DNA of 64,000 nt from Ctena decussata (Eukaryota > Mollusca > Bivalvia > Lucinida > Lucinidae). The DNA is taken from the NCBI GenBank assembly GCA_963989385.1, contig OZ022509.1:48562271-48626270 (forward strand). Direction: 5' to 3'. The notes beneath the pieces are model-generated. The model did no database searches and had not been told where the DNA came from. It saw only the letters and a list, made by a program, of their open reading frames with translations. The stretch's first letter is position 1. Each line of letters opens with the position of its first letter. A program made the position numbers and the translations under genes. Shown here piece after piece: positions 23,105 to 33,689 of this stretch.

Positions 23105-23591
23105 TTCTTAGGAAGTAGGTATTCTGTTAAGAGTTCCCCCTGGGAGGCAGGACGGAGATTCCTCCGCATCCATGTCCTCCAAGGCGGACCACCTATTATG
23201 CTGCCTAATCGGATAATGAGATCCTTTCGGTTGTCTATCTGATACAGATTTCTCCTTTCCCTTTGGTTTAGGGTCAGGAGTCCTGTCTGAATAGTTCTGG
23301 TTTGTTCTCTCATGTCGTGAACAATTTTTAGTAATTTCTTGTCTGCTTTTTGTGTTTTTTCTTTTTCCTTTTGGCTTAGTCTTTCCGACGAGTTTTGCTT
23401 TGCTTCGGCAGATGCTTCAGATGCTGTAATATTGTAAGACGAAGACTGGGGGGCTCCTGTGATAAGTCTGTAATATTGTAAGACGAAGACTGGGGGCTCC
23501 TGTGATAAGTACAGGGTCTGTTTGTGTCATAGCATCAACTAATGATACCGTGACACCAGCAGTCTTCGTAATGCTAGCATAACATTTACCT
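23105..23591 (-). pseudogene. LINE B ORF1, C-terminal part
   Basis: Continues the ORF1 cut by LINE C. It includes the ITKTAGVTVS-like block, ends in SCLPGGTLNRIPTS-like sequence and is full of frameshifts. A 43-bp tandem duplication (GTAATATTGTAAGACGAAGA, starting near 23427 and again near 23470) is private to this copy and breaks the frame. Confidence 0.7.
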
Positions 23592-23855
23592 GAGTGAGTG
23601 AGTGAGTGATATGTGTTTTACGGCAAATCAGCACAAAAAGGCTATTTCGCGCCGAAAACGCTACAAAAAGATACGTGTTATATGCATAAGTTCAGAAATA
23701 AGTGCAGTATAAAAATGAATGAAGTCGGGTATGTGGTAAAACACGCCGATCAACGGCTATCTTAAGACTGACAAAATAAAACGAACTCTCGACCAGCGAG
23801 ATGAGTAAACACAAATTTAAAACAATAGTTGTAAAAATACCTCGACTTATTTAAA

Positions 23856-26468
23856 CTATATTTTACTATATATGCCGATCTCTTTTAAGAAAGAAAAGAT
23901 TTTCACTGGTTCAACCGTGTCAAACAGTTGTTTGATACTGTTGACACGGAAAAACCTAGAACGCATAACACGAAACCCCGCGCAATCTAAGAGAAAGTGT
24001 TTTACACTAAAAGGTTCCTGGCAAGGAATGCACATAGGCGGATCCTCGCCTTTCAACAGAAACGAATGAGTAATAAAAGTATGGCCGATTCTAAGTCGAG
24101 CCAAAGTTACTTCTTCCTTACGATCAATTCTATAAGATGGTTGCCATTCCCCAAGAGAAGGCTTGATAGAATGTAGTTTATTCAAGACAGCAGCATTCCA
24201 AGATATCTGCCACTTATCATGAAGATAGGTATTTATGCAAGGTTTAATATCAGTGTAAGGAATTTTAAGATCAGAAATATGAAGAGCTAATGCCGATTTT
24301 GCAGCAATGTCGGCCTTTTCATTGCCTTTTATCCCAACGTGACTGGGAAGCCAACAAAATACAATATTGTTCAGCTCAGCTAAGTCATTATGTTTCAAAA
24401 GGATATCCAAAAGAAGAGGGTTTTCAACATGGCGATTATTTAGGGATTGCAGAACAGAGAGAGAATCAGAAAAGATGATAAAATCTGTATTCCGAGACTG
24501 TGCAATGTGATCCAAGGCTAAATCAACAGCTTTAATCTCCGCTGAAAAGATAGAGGCATTATCAGGTAGTCTACATTTGTATGTTTCGGATGGAGCGACA
24601 CAAGCAGACGCAGCTGTGACGCCATCCTTTGAACCATCAGTATATAAAGTCTCATAGTTAGAAAAGTCAGAAAGCAGTTCATTAAATTTAGTTCGAAACA
24701 CAAGAGGATCAGTTTGAGATTTTTTATCACTATGCAAAGAAAATAGAACATGTGGCTGAGTAAATGTCCAAGGTGGTACATCTGGAACTTTGAACTGTTC
24801 AATACTGTCTAAATCTAAATTCATATTTTCAAATTCAGAGGCAATTCTAATGCCAAAGGAAGGAATCATGTTTGGTTTATTCTCAAATAGTGTTTTATAT
24901 TGGGGCCAAAAAACAGTTTCATACGTTGGATTTGATGGATTTGATTTCAATTTAAGGGCATACTGCAAAGAGAGTTTAAGACGTCTGTTATAAAGTGATG
25001 GTTCATTTGCCTCTGCTAAGAGACTCTCCGAGGGAGAAGTTCTAAAAGCTCCCAAAGCGAGTCTGAGTCCCTGATGATGAATTGGATCGAGCATTTCCAG
25101 ATAAGACTTTCTTGCAGATCCATAGATAATTGAACCATAGTCAAGTTTGGATCGTATAATAGTCCTATAAAGATTAAGTAAAACTTTGCGATCTGCTCCC
25201 CAGTCAGTGTGGGCAACAACTCGTAGTAGGTTCAACGCCTTTTGACATTTCGCTTTTAGTTGTTTAATATGCGGAATAAATGAGAGTTTTCGGTCAAAGA
25301 TAACACCCAAAAATTTATTTTCTTCAACTACAGGAATAGGGGTTCCGTCCAGGTTAAGGACTGGATCATCATGTGCTTTGCGAAGGTGACAGAAATGCAT
25401 GCAAACTGTCTTAGACTTAGAGAATTTGAATCCATTTTCAGTCGCCCACGTTTGAATTCTGTTAAGATTTTGTTGAAGTTTACGTTCAATGGTATGCATA
25501 TTTTTTGACCGATAGCAGATCAAAAAGTCATCTACATATAACGAATAGTCAACACCAGGATTAAGACACTTTACAATATTGTTTATTTTAAGACTGAAAA
25601 GAGTAACAGACAAAATGCTTCCTTGTGGTACACCTTCTTGATTGTGCACATCAGACAAAGTTGAACCTACTCGTACTTTGAATTCTCTGTTAGATAAGAA
25701 ATTTTGAACGAATATCGGTAAACGGCCTTTTAGGCCTATTTCATGTAAATCATTCATTATACCATACTTCCAAGTTGTATCGTAAGCCTTCTCTAAATCA
25801 AAGAAGACAGCAACTAAGTGCTCCTTCTTGATGAAGGCTTCACGTATAAAGGTTTCTAATCTAACCAAGTGATTATTAGTACTGCGTTGGTGCCTGAAAC
25901 CACTCTGAAATTCTGTAATAATATTATTTGTTTCAAGGTACCAAACGAGTCTTTCATTGATCATTCGCTCCAATGTTTTACATATGCAGCTCGTTAAAGC
26001 AATAGGATGATAATTGTTTGGGTTCGTATTATCTTTTCCAGGTTTTGGTATAGGGATTATTGTAGCTTCTTTCCAACACTTTGGCACATTACCAGTTTCC
26101 CAAATGTCATTGAATGTTTTCAAAAGAATCGAAAGAGAAGAGTCTGGAAGATGTTTCAAAAACTGGTAATGGATATCATCAGGCCCCGGAGATGAATCAT
26201 GGGCCTTTGAAAGGGCATCTTTAAGTTCCGAAAGAGAAAAAGATTGATTATAAGTTTCTGTGTTGTTGGATGAAAATTTTAAGTTCTGTTTGTCCTTTTG
26301 CTTTTTAATATTGTTGAATGTTTGACTATAATTTTCAGAAGAAGAATTTTTCGAGAAAGCGTCAGCAAGGGTATTAGAAATATCTTTTTTGGAAGTAACT
26401 TTAGAATTTTTTACATTTAAGTGTCCCAGTGAGCTAGATTTTCCTTTTCCCTGAATCTTACGAACCAT
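23856..26468 (-). CDS. LINE C ORF2 fragment: RT and RNase H, 870 aa open
   Basis: The best-preserved protein in the window. RT motifs: IPIPKPGKDNTN near residue 140, FFDLEKAYDT near 222, GVPQGSILSV near 280 and the catalytic YVDDFLICYRS near 313. A linker follows, then RNase H with LYTDGSKDG near 609, SAEIKAVDLALD, IFSDSLSVLQSL near 668 and CWLPSHVGIKGNEKADIAA near 710. The C-terminus has a CIPCQEPFSVKHFLLDC finger near 815 and ends ...GIYSKI. The acidic residues expected for RNase H (D, E, D and a late D after HVGIKGNEKA) are present. The endonuclease portion upstream is in other frames, so the open frame starts internally (MVRKIQGKGK) and is no complete ORF2. Family function: copying LINE RNA at the nicked target. 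Confidence 0.88.
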   Translation of the reverse strand: MVRKIQGKGKSSSLGHLNVKNSKVTSKKDISNTLADAFSKNSSSENYSQTFNNIKKQKDKQNLKFSSNNTETYNQSFSLSELKDALSKAHDSSPGPDDIHYQFLKHLPDSSLSILLKTFNDIWETGNVPKCWKEATIIPIPKPGKDNTNPNNYHPIALTSCICKTLERMINERLVWYLETNNIITEFQSGFRHQRSTNNHLVRLETFIREAFIKKEHLVAVFFDLEKAYDTTWKYGIMNDLHEIGLKGRLPIFVQNFLSNREFKVRVGSTLSDVHNQEGVPQGSILSVTLFSLKINNIVKCLNPGVDYSLYVDDFLICYRSKNMHTIERKLQQNLNRIQTWATENGFKFSKSKTVCMHFCHLRKAHDDPVLNLDGTPIPVVEENKFLGVIFDRKLSFIPHIKQLKAKCQKALNLLRVVAHTDWGADRKVLLNLYRTIIRSKLDYGSIIYGSARKSYLEMLDPIHHQGLRLALGAFRTSPSESLLAEANEPSLYNRRLKLSLQYALKLKSNPSNPTYETVFWPQYKTLFENKPNMIPSFGIRIASEFENMNLDLDSIEQFKVPDVPPWTFTQPHVLFSLHSDKKSQTDPLVFRTKFNELLSDFSNYETLYTDGSKDGVTAASACVAPSETYKCRLPDNASIFSAEIKAVDLALDHIAQSRNTDFIIFSDSLSVLQSLNNRHVENPLLLDILLKHNDLAELNNIVFCWLPSHVGIKGNEKADIAAKSALALHISDLKIPYTDIKPCINTYLHDKWQISWNAAVLNKLHSIKPSLGEWQPSYRIDRKEEVTLARLRIGHTFITHSFLLKGEDPPMCIPCQEPFSVKHFLLDCAGFRVMRSRFFRVNSIKQLFDTVEPVKIFSFLKEIGIYSKI

Positions 26469-26587
26469 GTCCCATACTTTCTTTATTGAAGTTCGAGAAT
26501 TTAATTTGGAAACATATTGTTTCCAAGACTTCTTCTTTGTTTTTTTAATAGTTCGACGAGCTTTTGCACGGAAAATTCGATAATTAT

Positions 26588-27500
26588 TTAAATTGTCATG
26601 TGTTGGACGATTATTGAATTGTCGCAGCGCTCCTTTTCGTTTTTTTTAACAGCAGATTTGCAATCATCAGTAAACCATGGCTTTTTGATCTTTTTGGATT
26701 TTATTGATGTTTTTGGAATAGTTTCTTCGGCTATTTTAATAAGAATAGATGCAAATGACTCAATCGGATCATCAGCCACCTGCAGGGTGTCTTGAAGAAG
26801 TCGAGTTTCACAAAGGGTTTGAAATTGGGTCCAGTTAGCTTTATTTAATTTCCATCTTGAAACAGGTTCATCAATATCTGGACCAATGTTATTAAGAAAA
26901 ATTGGAAAGTGATCACTCCCATACAGATCATCATGAACTTTCCAGTCATAATCTAAAAGAAGAGTGGGATAGCAAATGGCGAGGTCTAATGAAGTATAGG
27001 AACCAGTGGCTGGATGAAGATATGTAGGAGTTTTAGTGTTATATAGACAAAGTCCGTGGTTATCAATCTTTGGAACCCCAAAGGATATTATGACCATTAA
27101 AGTCTCCTAATAGTATGTAGGGAGAAGGTAGTTGCGGAACAAGATCATCAAGGTCTTTGAGAGATAATCTGGAATTTGGAGGAATATATATAGAACAAAT
27201 AGTGACCACCCGATGGAGAGTTATACTAACTGCAACGGCTTGTAAATTCGTGCGTAAAGGTATTTGACTATGAGGAGCATTATTATTAACAAAGGTAGAG
27301 ACACCGCCAGCGGCTCTCTCATTGTTTATTGAAAAAGTATGGAAAGAGCTGTAATTTTTAATGGAAATGTTATCTGTATCTTTTAGATGTGTTTCTTGAA
27401 GACACAGAGCAGCAGGCTCATAATCCTTAAGAAGGAGCAACGTTTCTTCATAGTTGGCTTTTAAGCCTCGACAATTCCTCTGTAAAATTCTATTTTTCAT
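26588..27500 (-). pseudogene. LINE C endonuclease domain (frameshifted)
   Basis: Starts MKNRILQRNCRG (W of the usual IQWNCRG changed to R) and continues CLQETHLKDTD, then LLGDFNGHNILWGSKD. About 45 bp are deleted after GSKD relative to LINE A, which shifts the frame. The second piece holds DNHGLCLYN, SLDLAICYP and SDHFPIFLNN, the last carrying the catalytic SDH. The mutations and shift separate it from the open RT frame at 26468. Confidence 0.8.
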
Positions 27501-27547
27501 CTATATTGTTAATTATGTCAAATGGAGCGAAATGGTTAGATCTATTC

Positions 27548-28423
27548 TTATGAAGTAGGTATTCTGTTAAGTGTTCCTTTTGGAAGACAGGATGGAGATT
27601 CCTCTGCCTCCATATCTTCCAAGACAGACCACTTATTATGCTGCTTAATCGGATCAGTAGATCCTTTCGGCAGCCTGTCCGATGCAAGTACATGTTTCTC
27701 CTTTCCCTTTGGTTTAGGGTCAGGAGGCTTGTTTGATGTATTCTTGTTAGTATTTCCGTGTTTTACAAGTGTGTCACGGACAATTTGTACTAACTTTCTG
27801 TCTGCTTTTTCTGATTTTTCTTTTTCTTTTTGACTACGATTTGCTTCAGTAGAAGTTTCAGATGATGCTGCATTATAAGACGAAGACTGTGGAGCTCCTG
27901 TGATAAGGACAGGATCTGTTTGTGTCGAAGCATCAATACATGATACCGTGACACCAGCAGTCTTCGTGATGCTCGCATAACTTTTACCTGGCGCTGCTGT
28001 GTAACTTTCTACGATTTTCTGCGCTTCTGGAAATATGTTCCTGGTGTATTTGATTTTGAGAATTTCTTTCTCGGTGTTCCAGGCCTGACATTGCCGCGAA
28101 TCGGCGGGGTGGTGTCCTGAATAGTTCACACATTTTGCTGTATTTGTACAGTCTTTATCATGAGTTGTGTGTTTGGTTTCACCACAGTTGTTACATACCA
28201 TTAGCTTTTTACATCTGTCTTCATGGTGACCAAATAACTGGCACTGGTAACAGCGTAGAGGATTTGGAATGTATGGATCGACAGAGACTCGAAGAAAGGC
28301 AATTTTCAACTGTTTCGGCAGGACTGACGTGTTGAAGGTGAAGACGAAGGTATTAGTGTCCTTAAGGGAGCCGTCTCGACGAATCTTGATTCTGCGGACT
28401 CCCACTACACCCTGCTCCGACAT
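27548..28423 (-). pseudogene. LINE C ORF1 remnant
   Basis: Open for 291 codons from the truncation point, ending at NRIPTS stop as in the other copies, about 50 bp before ORF2. Zinc knuckles: CYQCQLFGHHEDRC, CNNCGETKHTTHDKDC and CVNYSGHHPADSRQC; in the third knuckle the second Cys has become Tyr. QTDPVLITGAPQSSSYN and a lysine-rich tail follow. The N-terminal third is missing because the element is 5'-truncated. Confidence 0.82.
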
Positions 28424-29124
28424 TTAACTGATGCTGCCGTATAGCTGTCAATGATTGTCCGCGCTTCTGGAAACGATACATTCCTGGTGTACTTGACTTT
28501 AAGAATTTCTTTCTCAGTGTGCCAGGCCTGGCATTTCCGCGAATTGGCGGGGTGGTCTTCCTTACAGTTGGAACATTTGGCTGAACGTTTACAGTCTGTT
28601 TCATCCGCACAATGCTGCGGCTGACCACAGTTAGCACATATCGTTTCCTTTCTGCATCTGTCTTCGTGATGCCCAAATAATTGGCACAGATAACATCGCA
28701 GTGGATTTGGAATGTAGGGATCAACGGAGACACGAAGAAATGCGACTTTTAATTGTTTGGGCAAAACTGATGTGTTAAAGGTGAAAACGAAAGTGTTGGT
28801 GTCTTTAAGGGTCTCGTCTCGGCGAACTTTAATACGACGGACTCCAACTACACCTTGCTCCCTCATATTTTCATGGATCTCTTGATCGCTGACCCCTTTT
28901 AAATCGGGGCAGCGAACAACGCCCTTGGAAATATTGAGGGAGCTGTGCAGTGCGACTTTCACTTCTCGGTCGAAAAATTTGTTAATACGTAACAGATTTT
29001 CTATTGATTTCTTGTTGACGTATTCGGCCAGAAGGTCACCAGAGCGTAGCTTCTTTATGCTCTTTGGCACACCAGCGATGCCATGAAGAGATTTTTCGAT
29101 GACAAATGCAGACAAGCTCGACAT
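28405..29124 (-). pseudogene. LINE B ORF1, N-terminal two-thirds
   Basis: Open for 239 codons. It begins MSSLSAFVIEKSLHGIAGVP (internal Met; the proline-rich leader upstream to about 29270 is eroded), with KKLRSGDLLAEYVNKKSIEN, GVVRCPDLKGVSDQEI and three zinc knuckles CYLCQLFGHHEDRC, CANCGQPQHCADETDC and CSNCKEDHPANSRKC. The frame is cut at IIDSYTAA, exactly where LINE C inserted. The rest of ORF1 resumes beyond LINE C at 23591 and runs down to about 23105. Confidence 0.85.
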
Positions 29125-29435
29125 TTATCTTTCTTCCTTCGATGAGATAACTAAGAAGCGCGGAGTTGGTACAGACGCGGATTGACTAAGTCGGTGTCAC
29201 GTGGTCGTTTCGAATTATATTGAGAAGCTTTGGGGTTTGAAGTTGGGGGGCCATGAGAAGATATAGAAAATAATTCATCTCTGGTGCTCTCCACCCGCCG
29301 TGGATGCCCAACAAGGGAGCACTTTTATAGAGTGGATATCCTAAACTCCAAGTGCTAGAGATACACTGAAGACATACTCGGATAGGACAAAATGCCTACA
29401 CGATTGACCCATCAGTCGCCGCCTTCTAGGATGGA

Positions 29436-31115
29436 ATCAGAGGGCCCATGACCCTATATCGCTCACCTGAGCACTGAGGTTATGTTGGAAAAACTAAGTT
29501 GCCACAGCAACAAAACAACATGCACAACAGCAATAAAACACACCATTTATGTAGAGGATATCACAAACATTTATGCAAAAAATAAGCTTTATCCCCCCTT
29601 AATGGCTTCTGAGAAGATAAAAAAAAAAAAAAAAAAATGAAAATTTGGCCCTTCAATTTCAACGGCACCCAATCAATATCAGGTCTTTGGGCAAAATTCT
29701 TATAGCTGATAGAGGACTACTCTAGGAACATTTCTGTAAAGCTTTTGTCAAAATATCTGCCGTAACACAGAAATAAATACCAAATGTCCACTTTCCCCAT
29801 TGTAAGTCTATGGAAACTTTAAGTTGCCATAGCAACCAGTTCACATGGGCAATGATAATTTGAAATATACTTTAGGTAGAGGCTAATGTTATTAATATGT
29901 AAGCAAAGTATCAGCTTCATCCTCCTCATGGCTTGGGGAAGTCAATGGAAACTATAAGTTGACATAGCAACCAAAGTTCTTATTGGGTTGGAAGAAAAAA
30001 CAAAATTCATGTAGAGGCTTCTGTCATCAACATGTTTGCACAATATCAGCTTCATCCCCCATATGGCTTCTGAGCAGAAGATTTTTTCATTTTTTTTTTT
30101 CGAAAATTTACCCTACATTTTGCCATGGCAACCATTCAAATTCAACGATTTGGAGAAAATTCATATGGAATATAGAGGACTATTCAAGAAACATTTCTGT
30201 AGAAAGAAAATCTAGAAAGAAAATCTAAATAAAAGCCGTGAGACAGCAAAAATTGCCAATTTCCATTTCCCCCATTATAAGTCAATGGAAACTCGTAGTT
30301 GCCATAGCAACCAAACTGCTGGAGTAATTGCCATGAAAAACAGTAATTCTATAGAGGCTAGTACTAAGATTATTTCTGTAAAGTGTGAGCTTTATTGACC
30401 ACACAGTTTCTGCAGAGATGATTTTATTTTCCATTTTTAACTATTCGGTTGCAATGGCAACCAGAAAAATTGCCCAATTTGTATAAATTTAACAAGGCTG
30501 GTTAAAGACTACTCCAGGTACATTTCTATAAAAGTTTTGTCAAAATATCTGCAGTGGCATAGCAATAAATGCAAATTTTCTATTTTGCCATTATAAGTCA
30601 ATGGCAACTTTAAGTTCCCATAGCAACCAAACTGCTAGAGCAATTGCCAAGATCCTTTCTGTGAAATTTAAGCTTTATTGGTTGCATAGTTTCTGAGGAG
30701 ATGATTTTTGAATATTTTTTCTATTTTTAACCATTCGGTTGCCACGGCAAGCAGCCAAATTGTGCAATTGACAAAAATTTCATGTGGTTGATGGAGGACT
30801 ACTCAAGGAACATTTCTGTAAAAGTTTTGTCAAAATATCTGCAGTGACATAGCAATAAATGCAAATTTTCAATTTTTCCCATAGAAGTCAATGGAAACTT
30901 TAAGTTGCCATAGCAACCAAAGTTCCGAAGCAATTTGGATAAAAAACAGTATTATTGGTTCCCCCTGCCTATTGATGCTATATATGAAATTTAGTTACAA
31001 TGGGCCTTGTAGTTTCAGAGGAGATGTCGTTTGAAAATGTTGTCGGACGACGTACGACGGATGCCTGCCTATACTATAAGCTCACCTGTGAGACTTCGGC
31101 TCAGGTGAGCTAAAA
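29436..31115 (+). mobile_element. HINE-like element 4 in the LINE B 5' UTR
   Basis: Starts AATCAGAGGGCCCATGACCC (worn hairpin) then TATATCGCTCACCTGAGCA and ends CTTCGGCTCAGGTGAGCTAA. LINE B 5' UTR sequence reads straight across (CTTCTAGGATGGA before, GATGAGAAAAAGGGTTCATG after). Core units of about 300 bp share AGTTGCCATAGCAACCAAAC (near 30296, 30613 and 30902) and CAAAATATCTGC. A GTCGGACGACGTACGACGGA stretch precedes the end. Confidence 0.75.
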
Positions 31116-31446
31116 AGATGAGAAAAAGGGTTCATGGGCAAGTAGTCAGTATCAGAATGACACAAAGATAGGAAGAGAAAGTAAAATTGGTTCCCAGGGT
31201 ATGGCACGACAAAGCCGATTGATCATATTCAGGCCCATATGACCTCCTGTCTAGTTGAAATCAGTGCCAAAGTGATGTGTTGCAGACTGGTCACGTCTAC
31301 TCAATCACCAGGATCCCTTTTTCCAACGACACAGGTCGCAGCTCACGGCAAACGAGTCGCCCCCTTTTAGACTGCCTTTAACGTCACGCAGAGGGATACG
31401 TCTGGCCTATTCTATCCCGGGACCAGCACGGGACTCTGTTAAAGGT

Positions 31447-31958
31447 ACCTGCCCTTTTTTATATAATGTTTTATAATTAAGAGTGTACTCAGAAATATAG
31501 TGATATTTACAGCTAAATGTTTTTAGGGGCGCTTGAGCTTTACGTAAAGCGCGTGAACAGGAATAACGGAATCCGCCTTTTAGGTGACTGGCTGAAGCCC
31601 ATGCTTTGTTATGTGATTGGCTGAAAGAGGTTTTGTTTCGTTGTGTCTGATGCTATATTAGAAAGTCTGTTGAAGGATTAAATAAAAACTCGAATTCCGT
31701 TAAAGCTTTCCAAATTTCTGAATTCAATCCAGTAAAATTTTTGAAGTTTACATTTATACACTCTCAGAATGTCAGTTTAAAGAGCCATAAGCAGGTTAAC
31801 AGCTCTCTTAAAACCTAACAAATTTCAGGTCTTAAGTCGTTTTTTTTCATGGATTTTGACAATCATTTACAGTTTTGCACAGCCGGCCGCTTTAATTTTG
31901 ATGAAGTTCAGCCAATGTAGGCGCATGCTGGAGTCCGTTATCACTTTTAAAGTGCATG
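31447..31958 (+). promoter_or_regulatory. possible promoter/LTR-like stretch
   Basis: Two copies of GTGAYTGGCTGAA (near 31584 and 31613; the second contains ATTGG, a reverse CCAAT box) lie close together, followed by TGCTATATTAG and AATAAA. They sit upstream of the decayed gag-like fragment at 32.65 kb and could be a retroelement leader. This is a weak pattern reading; no start site is demonstrable. Confidence 0.2.
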
Positions 31959-32227
31959 GTTTGGTTGATTTGATGCTTAACGTCCACGGTAAACAACTAA
32001 GGTCATGTCGGGACGGTCAGTTAACCTAACCACACTATTCCTGGGCAGGCTTAGACCTCCTAAGCGGTTAACCAGTACTAAGTGCACATACTTTCGCCAG
32101 TAACTGACAACTGCCCTTCTTGAATCAGCGGAAGGAGAAACGAAAGTATGTGGCCAGACCGGGATTCGAACCCAGGACCTCTGACTTACGAGTCAGGTGC
32201 CCTACCGATTGCGCTACCCGGCCCGGC
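31959..32227 (-). mobile_element. tRNA-derived SINE (family T1), full length
   Basis: 13-bp target duplication TTTAAAGTGCATG at 31946-31958 and 32228-32240. The minus strand begins with a tRNA-like head: GGCCGGGTAGCGCAATCGG (A box) with TCGTAA in the anticodon arm, then the B box GGTTCGAATCCC. The anticodon loop is one base short, so it is no real tRNA. The body ends AACGTTAAGCATCAAATC then CAACC. Confidence 0.9.
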
Positions 32228-32640
32228 TTTAAAGTGCATGAATTACCTGGTATGTCCTATATGTTGTGTATATTGAACAGAACTCTTTGTGTGAAAGAAT
32301 AATGCAGCAATTACGTATAATTTTAACTAAACAGTCGTCATCTTTTACACTCCATATGTGCATATAGGGATTCTTTTTACGTCTATCTACTAGTACGGCA
32401 AATTAAATATACTGTCCTATCTGTATTTATCGTCTAGCCAATCTTGACCGGACAGACGATAACAATTCATTTACATTGAGCCACTTTAAACAGAACTATA
32501 AATCTTTAGCTGCGCATGGTGAGTGCTTTTACACATCTGGGTCGCATTACTGCGATCCTGGGAACTTTGGTTTCTGACCACGCTGAGTGCATTGTAGTAT
32601 CTGCGCGGTTATGATGTTTTGAATTCTTCGTGGAACAAAA
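32228..32640. other. no gene recognised
   Basis: Mixed-composition DNA between the SINE and a gag-like fragment; probably the 5' leader of that decayed element. No motif stands out. Confidence 0.35.
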
Positions 32641-33210
32641 ATTACAATAATGGCGGACGAACACTAACGAAGCGGATTTACAAGACGTGAATGACTTTAA
32701 TTTTGACAGTTTGGCGACAGAGATTGGACTTATTAAAAAGGTCACACAAGCTCTCAGGCGAGAGGAGCTGATTACTAAACGTGTCTTGTGCCTGACAGAA
32801 CTTTAGGACTTGAAAGAACTAGGGTTATCATTAGGTACCATTAAGATTAGCTTGGACGAAGAGACAATGTGGAAAGACAATAATTCTGAAAAAAGGTTAA
32901 CACAGAACCGATGGAATTACAGGATAATGCTTGTCTATTCGAGGGTGGTGGGGGGGAGACATTAGAACACCGCCATCTGTTAACACAGAACCGATGGAAT
33001 TACAGGATAATGCTTGTCTATTCGAGGGTGGTGGGGGGCAGACATTAGAACTCCGCCATCTGAGTCATTCAGTTTTATGGATCCCCGAACTATACTTACG
33101 GTCAAAGCACAGTCAGCAAAGGCCGTACATATAAACCAGTTCCTAACAGAGCAAAGCAATAGACGCCATCAGGAAATTCATCAAAACAGGGTCAAAGGAC
33201 ACAGAAAGCC
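32641..33210 (+). pseudogene. gag-like N-terminal fragment of a DIRS-type element
   Basis: Reading from ACGAACACTAACGAAGC the frame gives EADLQDVNDFNFDSLATEIG, ELITKRVLCLTEL-stop-DLKELGLSLGTIKI, a SAM-like helix pattern with one in-frame stop, and later MDPRTILTVKAQSAKAVHIN in another frame. I associate such sequences with the gag-like first protein of molluscan DIRS-type elements, from memory of similar predicted proteins. A tandem duplication of about 83 bp (32895-33062) has broken the frame. A SINE interrupts the end. Confidence 0.45.
32895..33062 (+). repeat. 83-bp tandem duplication
   Basis: TTAACACAGAACCGATGGAA through TTAGAACWCCGCCATCTG occurs twice in a row, starting near 32898 and 32980, with two or three differences. 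It lies in the gag-like fragment. Confidence 0.9.
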
Positions 33211-33218
33211 TTGTATTA

Positions 33219-33645
33219 ATTCGGTTGGTTGGATGTTTTGGGTTAACGGCCCTTTGAAACAGTATTTATATCGGGTATTTATATCGGGACGTCTCCCACA
33301 GAGAGCGGACACAAAGAGAAGTGATAGATGAGGGAAAAATGTCCAAACAACCCCCACCCGCACCTACTGCAAACACATTAAGCTTTTGCCCTACCACTTT
33401 TCAAATCGATAGGACGCCCCGGCACTGGAGTGAGTGAGTGAACTCGGGTTTAACGTCCCACGAACAACGAGATCATATGGAGACCGGACCTCGGCTTAAA
33501 GTCTCATCCGAAAGACCGGTGAAGCGGGGTATCGATCTTGCGACCCCTGGATTGGTAGTCCGGAGTGTTATCTACTACACTACAGCCGCTCCTGCCCCGG
33601 CGCTGTAAGTTATTCGCAACACCATCGCACCACCCGACCATCCCT
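33219..33645 (-). mobile_element. SINE (CAACC family) interrupted by a tRNA SINE
   Basis: CAACC-tailed family with a poor target duplication (GCCTTGTATT / GCCTTTTACT). It is split at GGCACTG by the tRNA SINE at 33428-33593, and it has a small TCGGGTATTTATA duplication. Confidence 0.75.
33428..33593 (-). mobile_element. tRNA-derived SINE (family T2), TCAC-tailed
   Basis: 12-bp target duplication GCCCCGGCACTG / GCCCCGGCGCTG (33416-33427, 33594-33605) inside another SINE. The minus strand has head GGCTGTAGTGTAGTAGATAA (A box), a worn B box, then body and the end GACGTTAAACCCGAGTTCAC then TCACTCAC. Its tail matches the LINE 3' end in this window. Confidence 0.88.
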
Positions 33646-33689
33646 GCCTTTTACTCAAGCCTGACGATGATCACCCATAGAGAAGAATG

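Larger units (their letters stand above)
23592..28420 (-). mobile_element. LINE C: 5'-truncated copy inserted in LINE B
   Basis: 4.83 kb, same family as LINE A. The 3' end is at 23592 (TCACTCACTCACTCA) and the 5' end at 28420, cut within ORF1 at MSEQGVVGVRR. An 11-bp target duplication with one mismatch (CATTTACCTGA at 23583, CATTTAACTGA at 28421) lies in ORF1 of LINE B. Truncation from the 5' side is the usual result of incomplete reverse transcription. It is younger than LINE B by position. Confidence 0.88.
14262..31433 (-). mobile_element. LINE B: full-length copy spread over 17.2 kb
   Basis: Six blocks match LINE A in order: 14262-15297 (3' UTR, RNase H), 18675-19424 (RT end), 20716-22098 (RT start), 22313-23591 (endonuclease, ORF1 end), 28421-29435 (ORF1 start) and 31116-31433 (5' UTR). 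Together they make about 5.8 kb, close to LINE A (5.73 kb). Its ends carry a 12-bp target duplication with one mismatch: TCTGCTAAAGGT at 14251-14262 and TCTGTTAAAGGT at 31435-31446. The gaps are exactly filled by other mobile elements, each with its own boundary signature. Confidence 0.88.

Noticed and set aside
32148..32226. tRNA-like sequence with A and B boxes on the minus strand
   Set aside because: It is the head of a SINE with a 13-bp target duplication; the anticodon loop is one base short and related heads occur at 61.7 kb.
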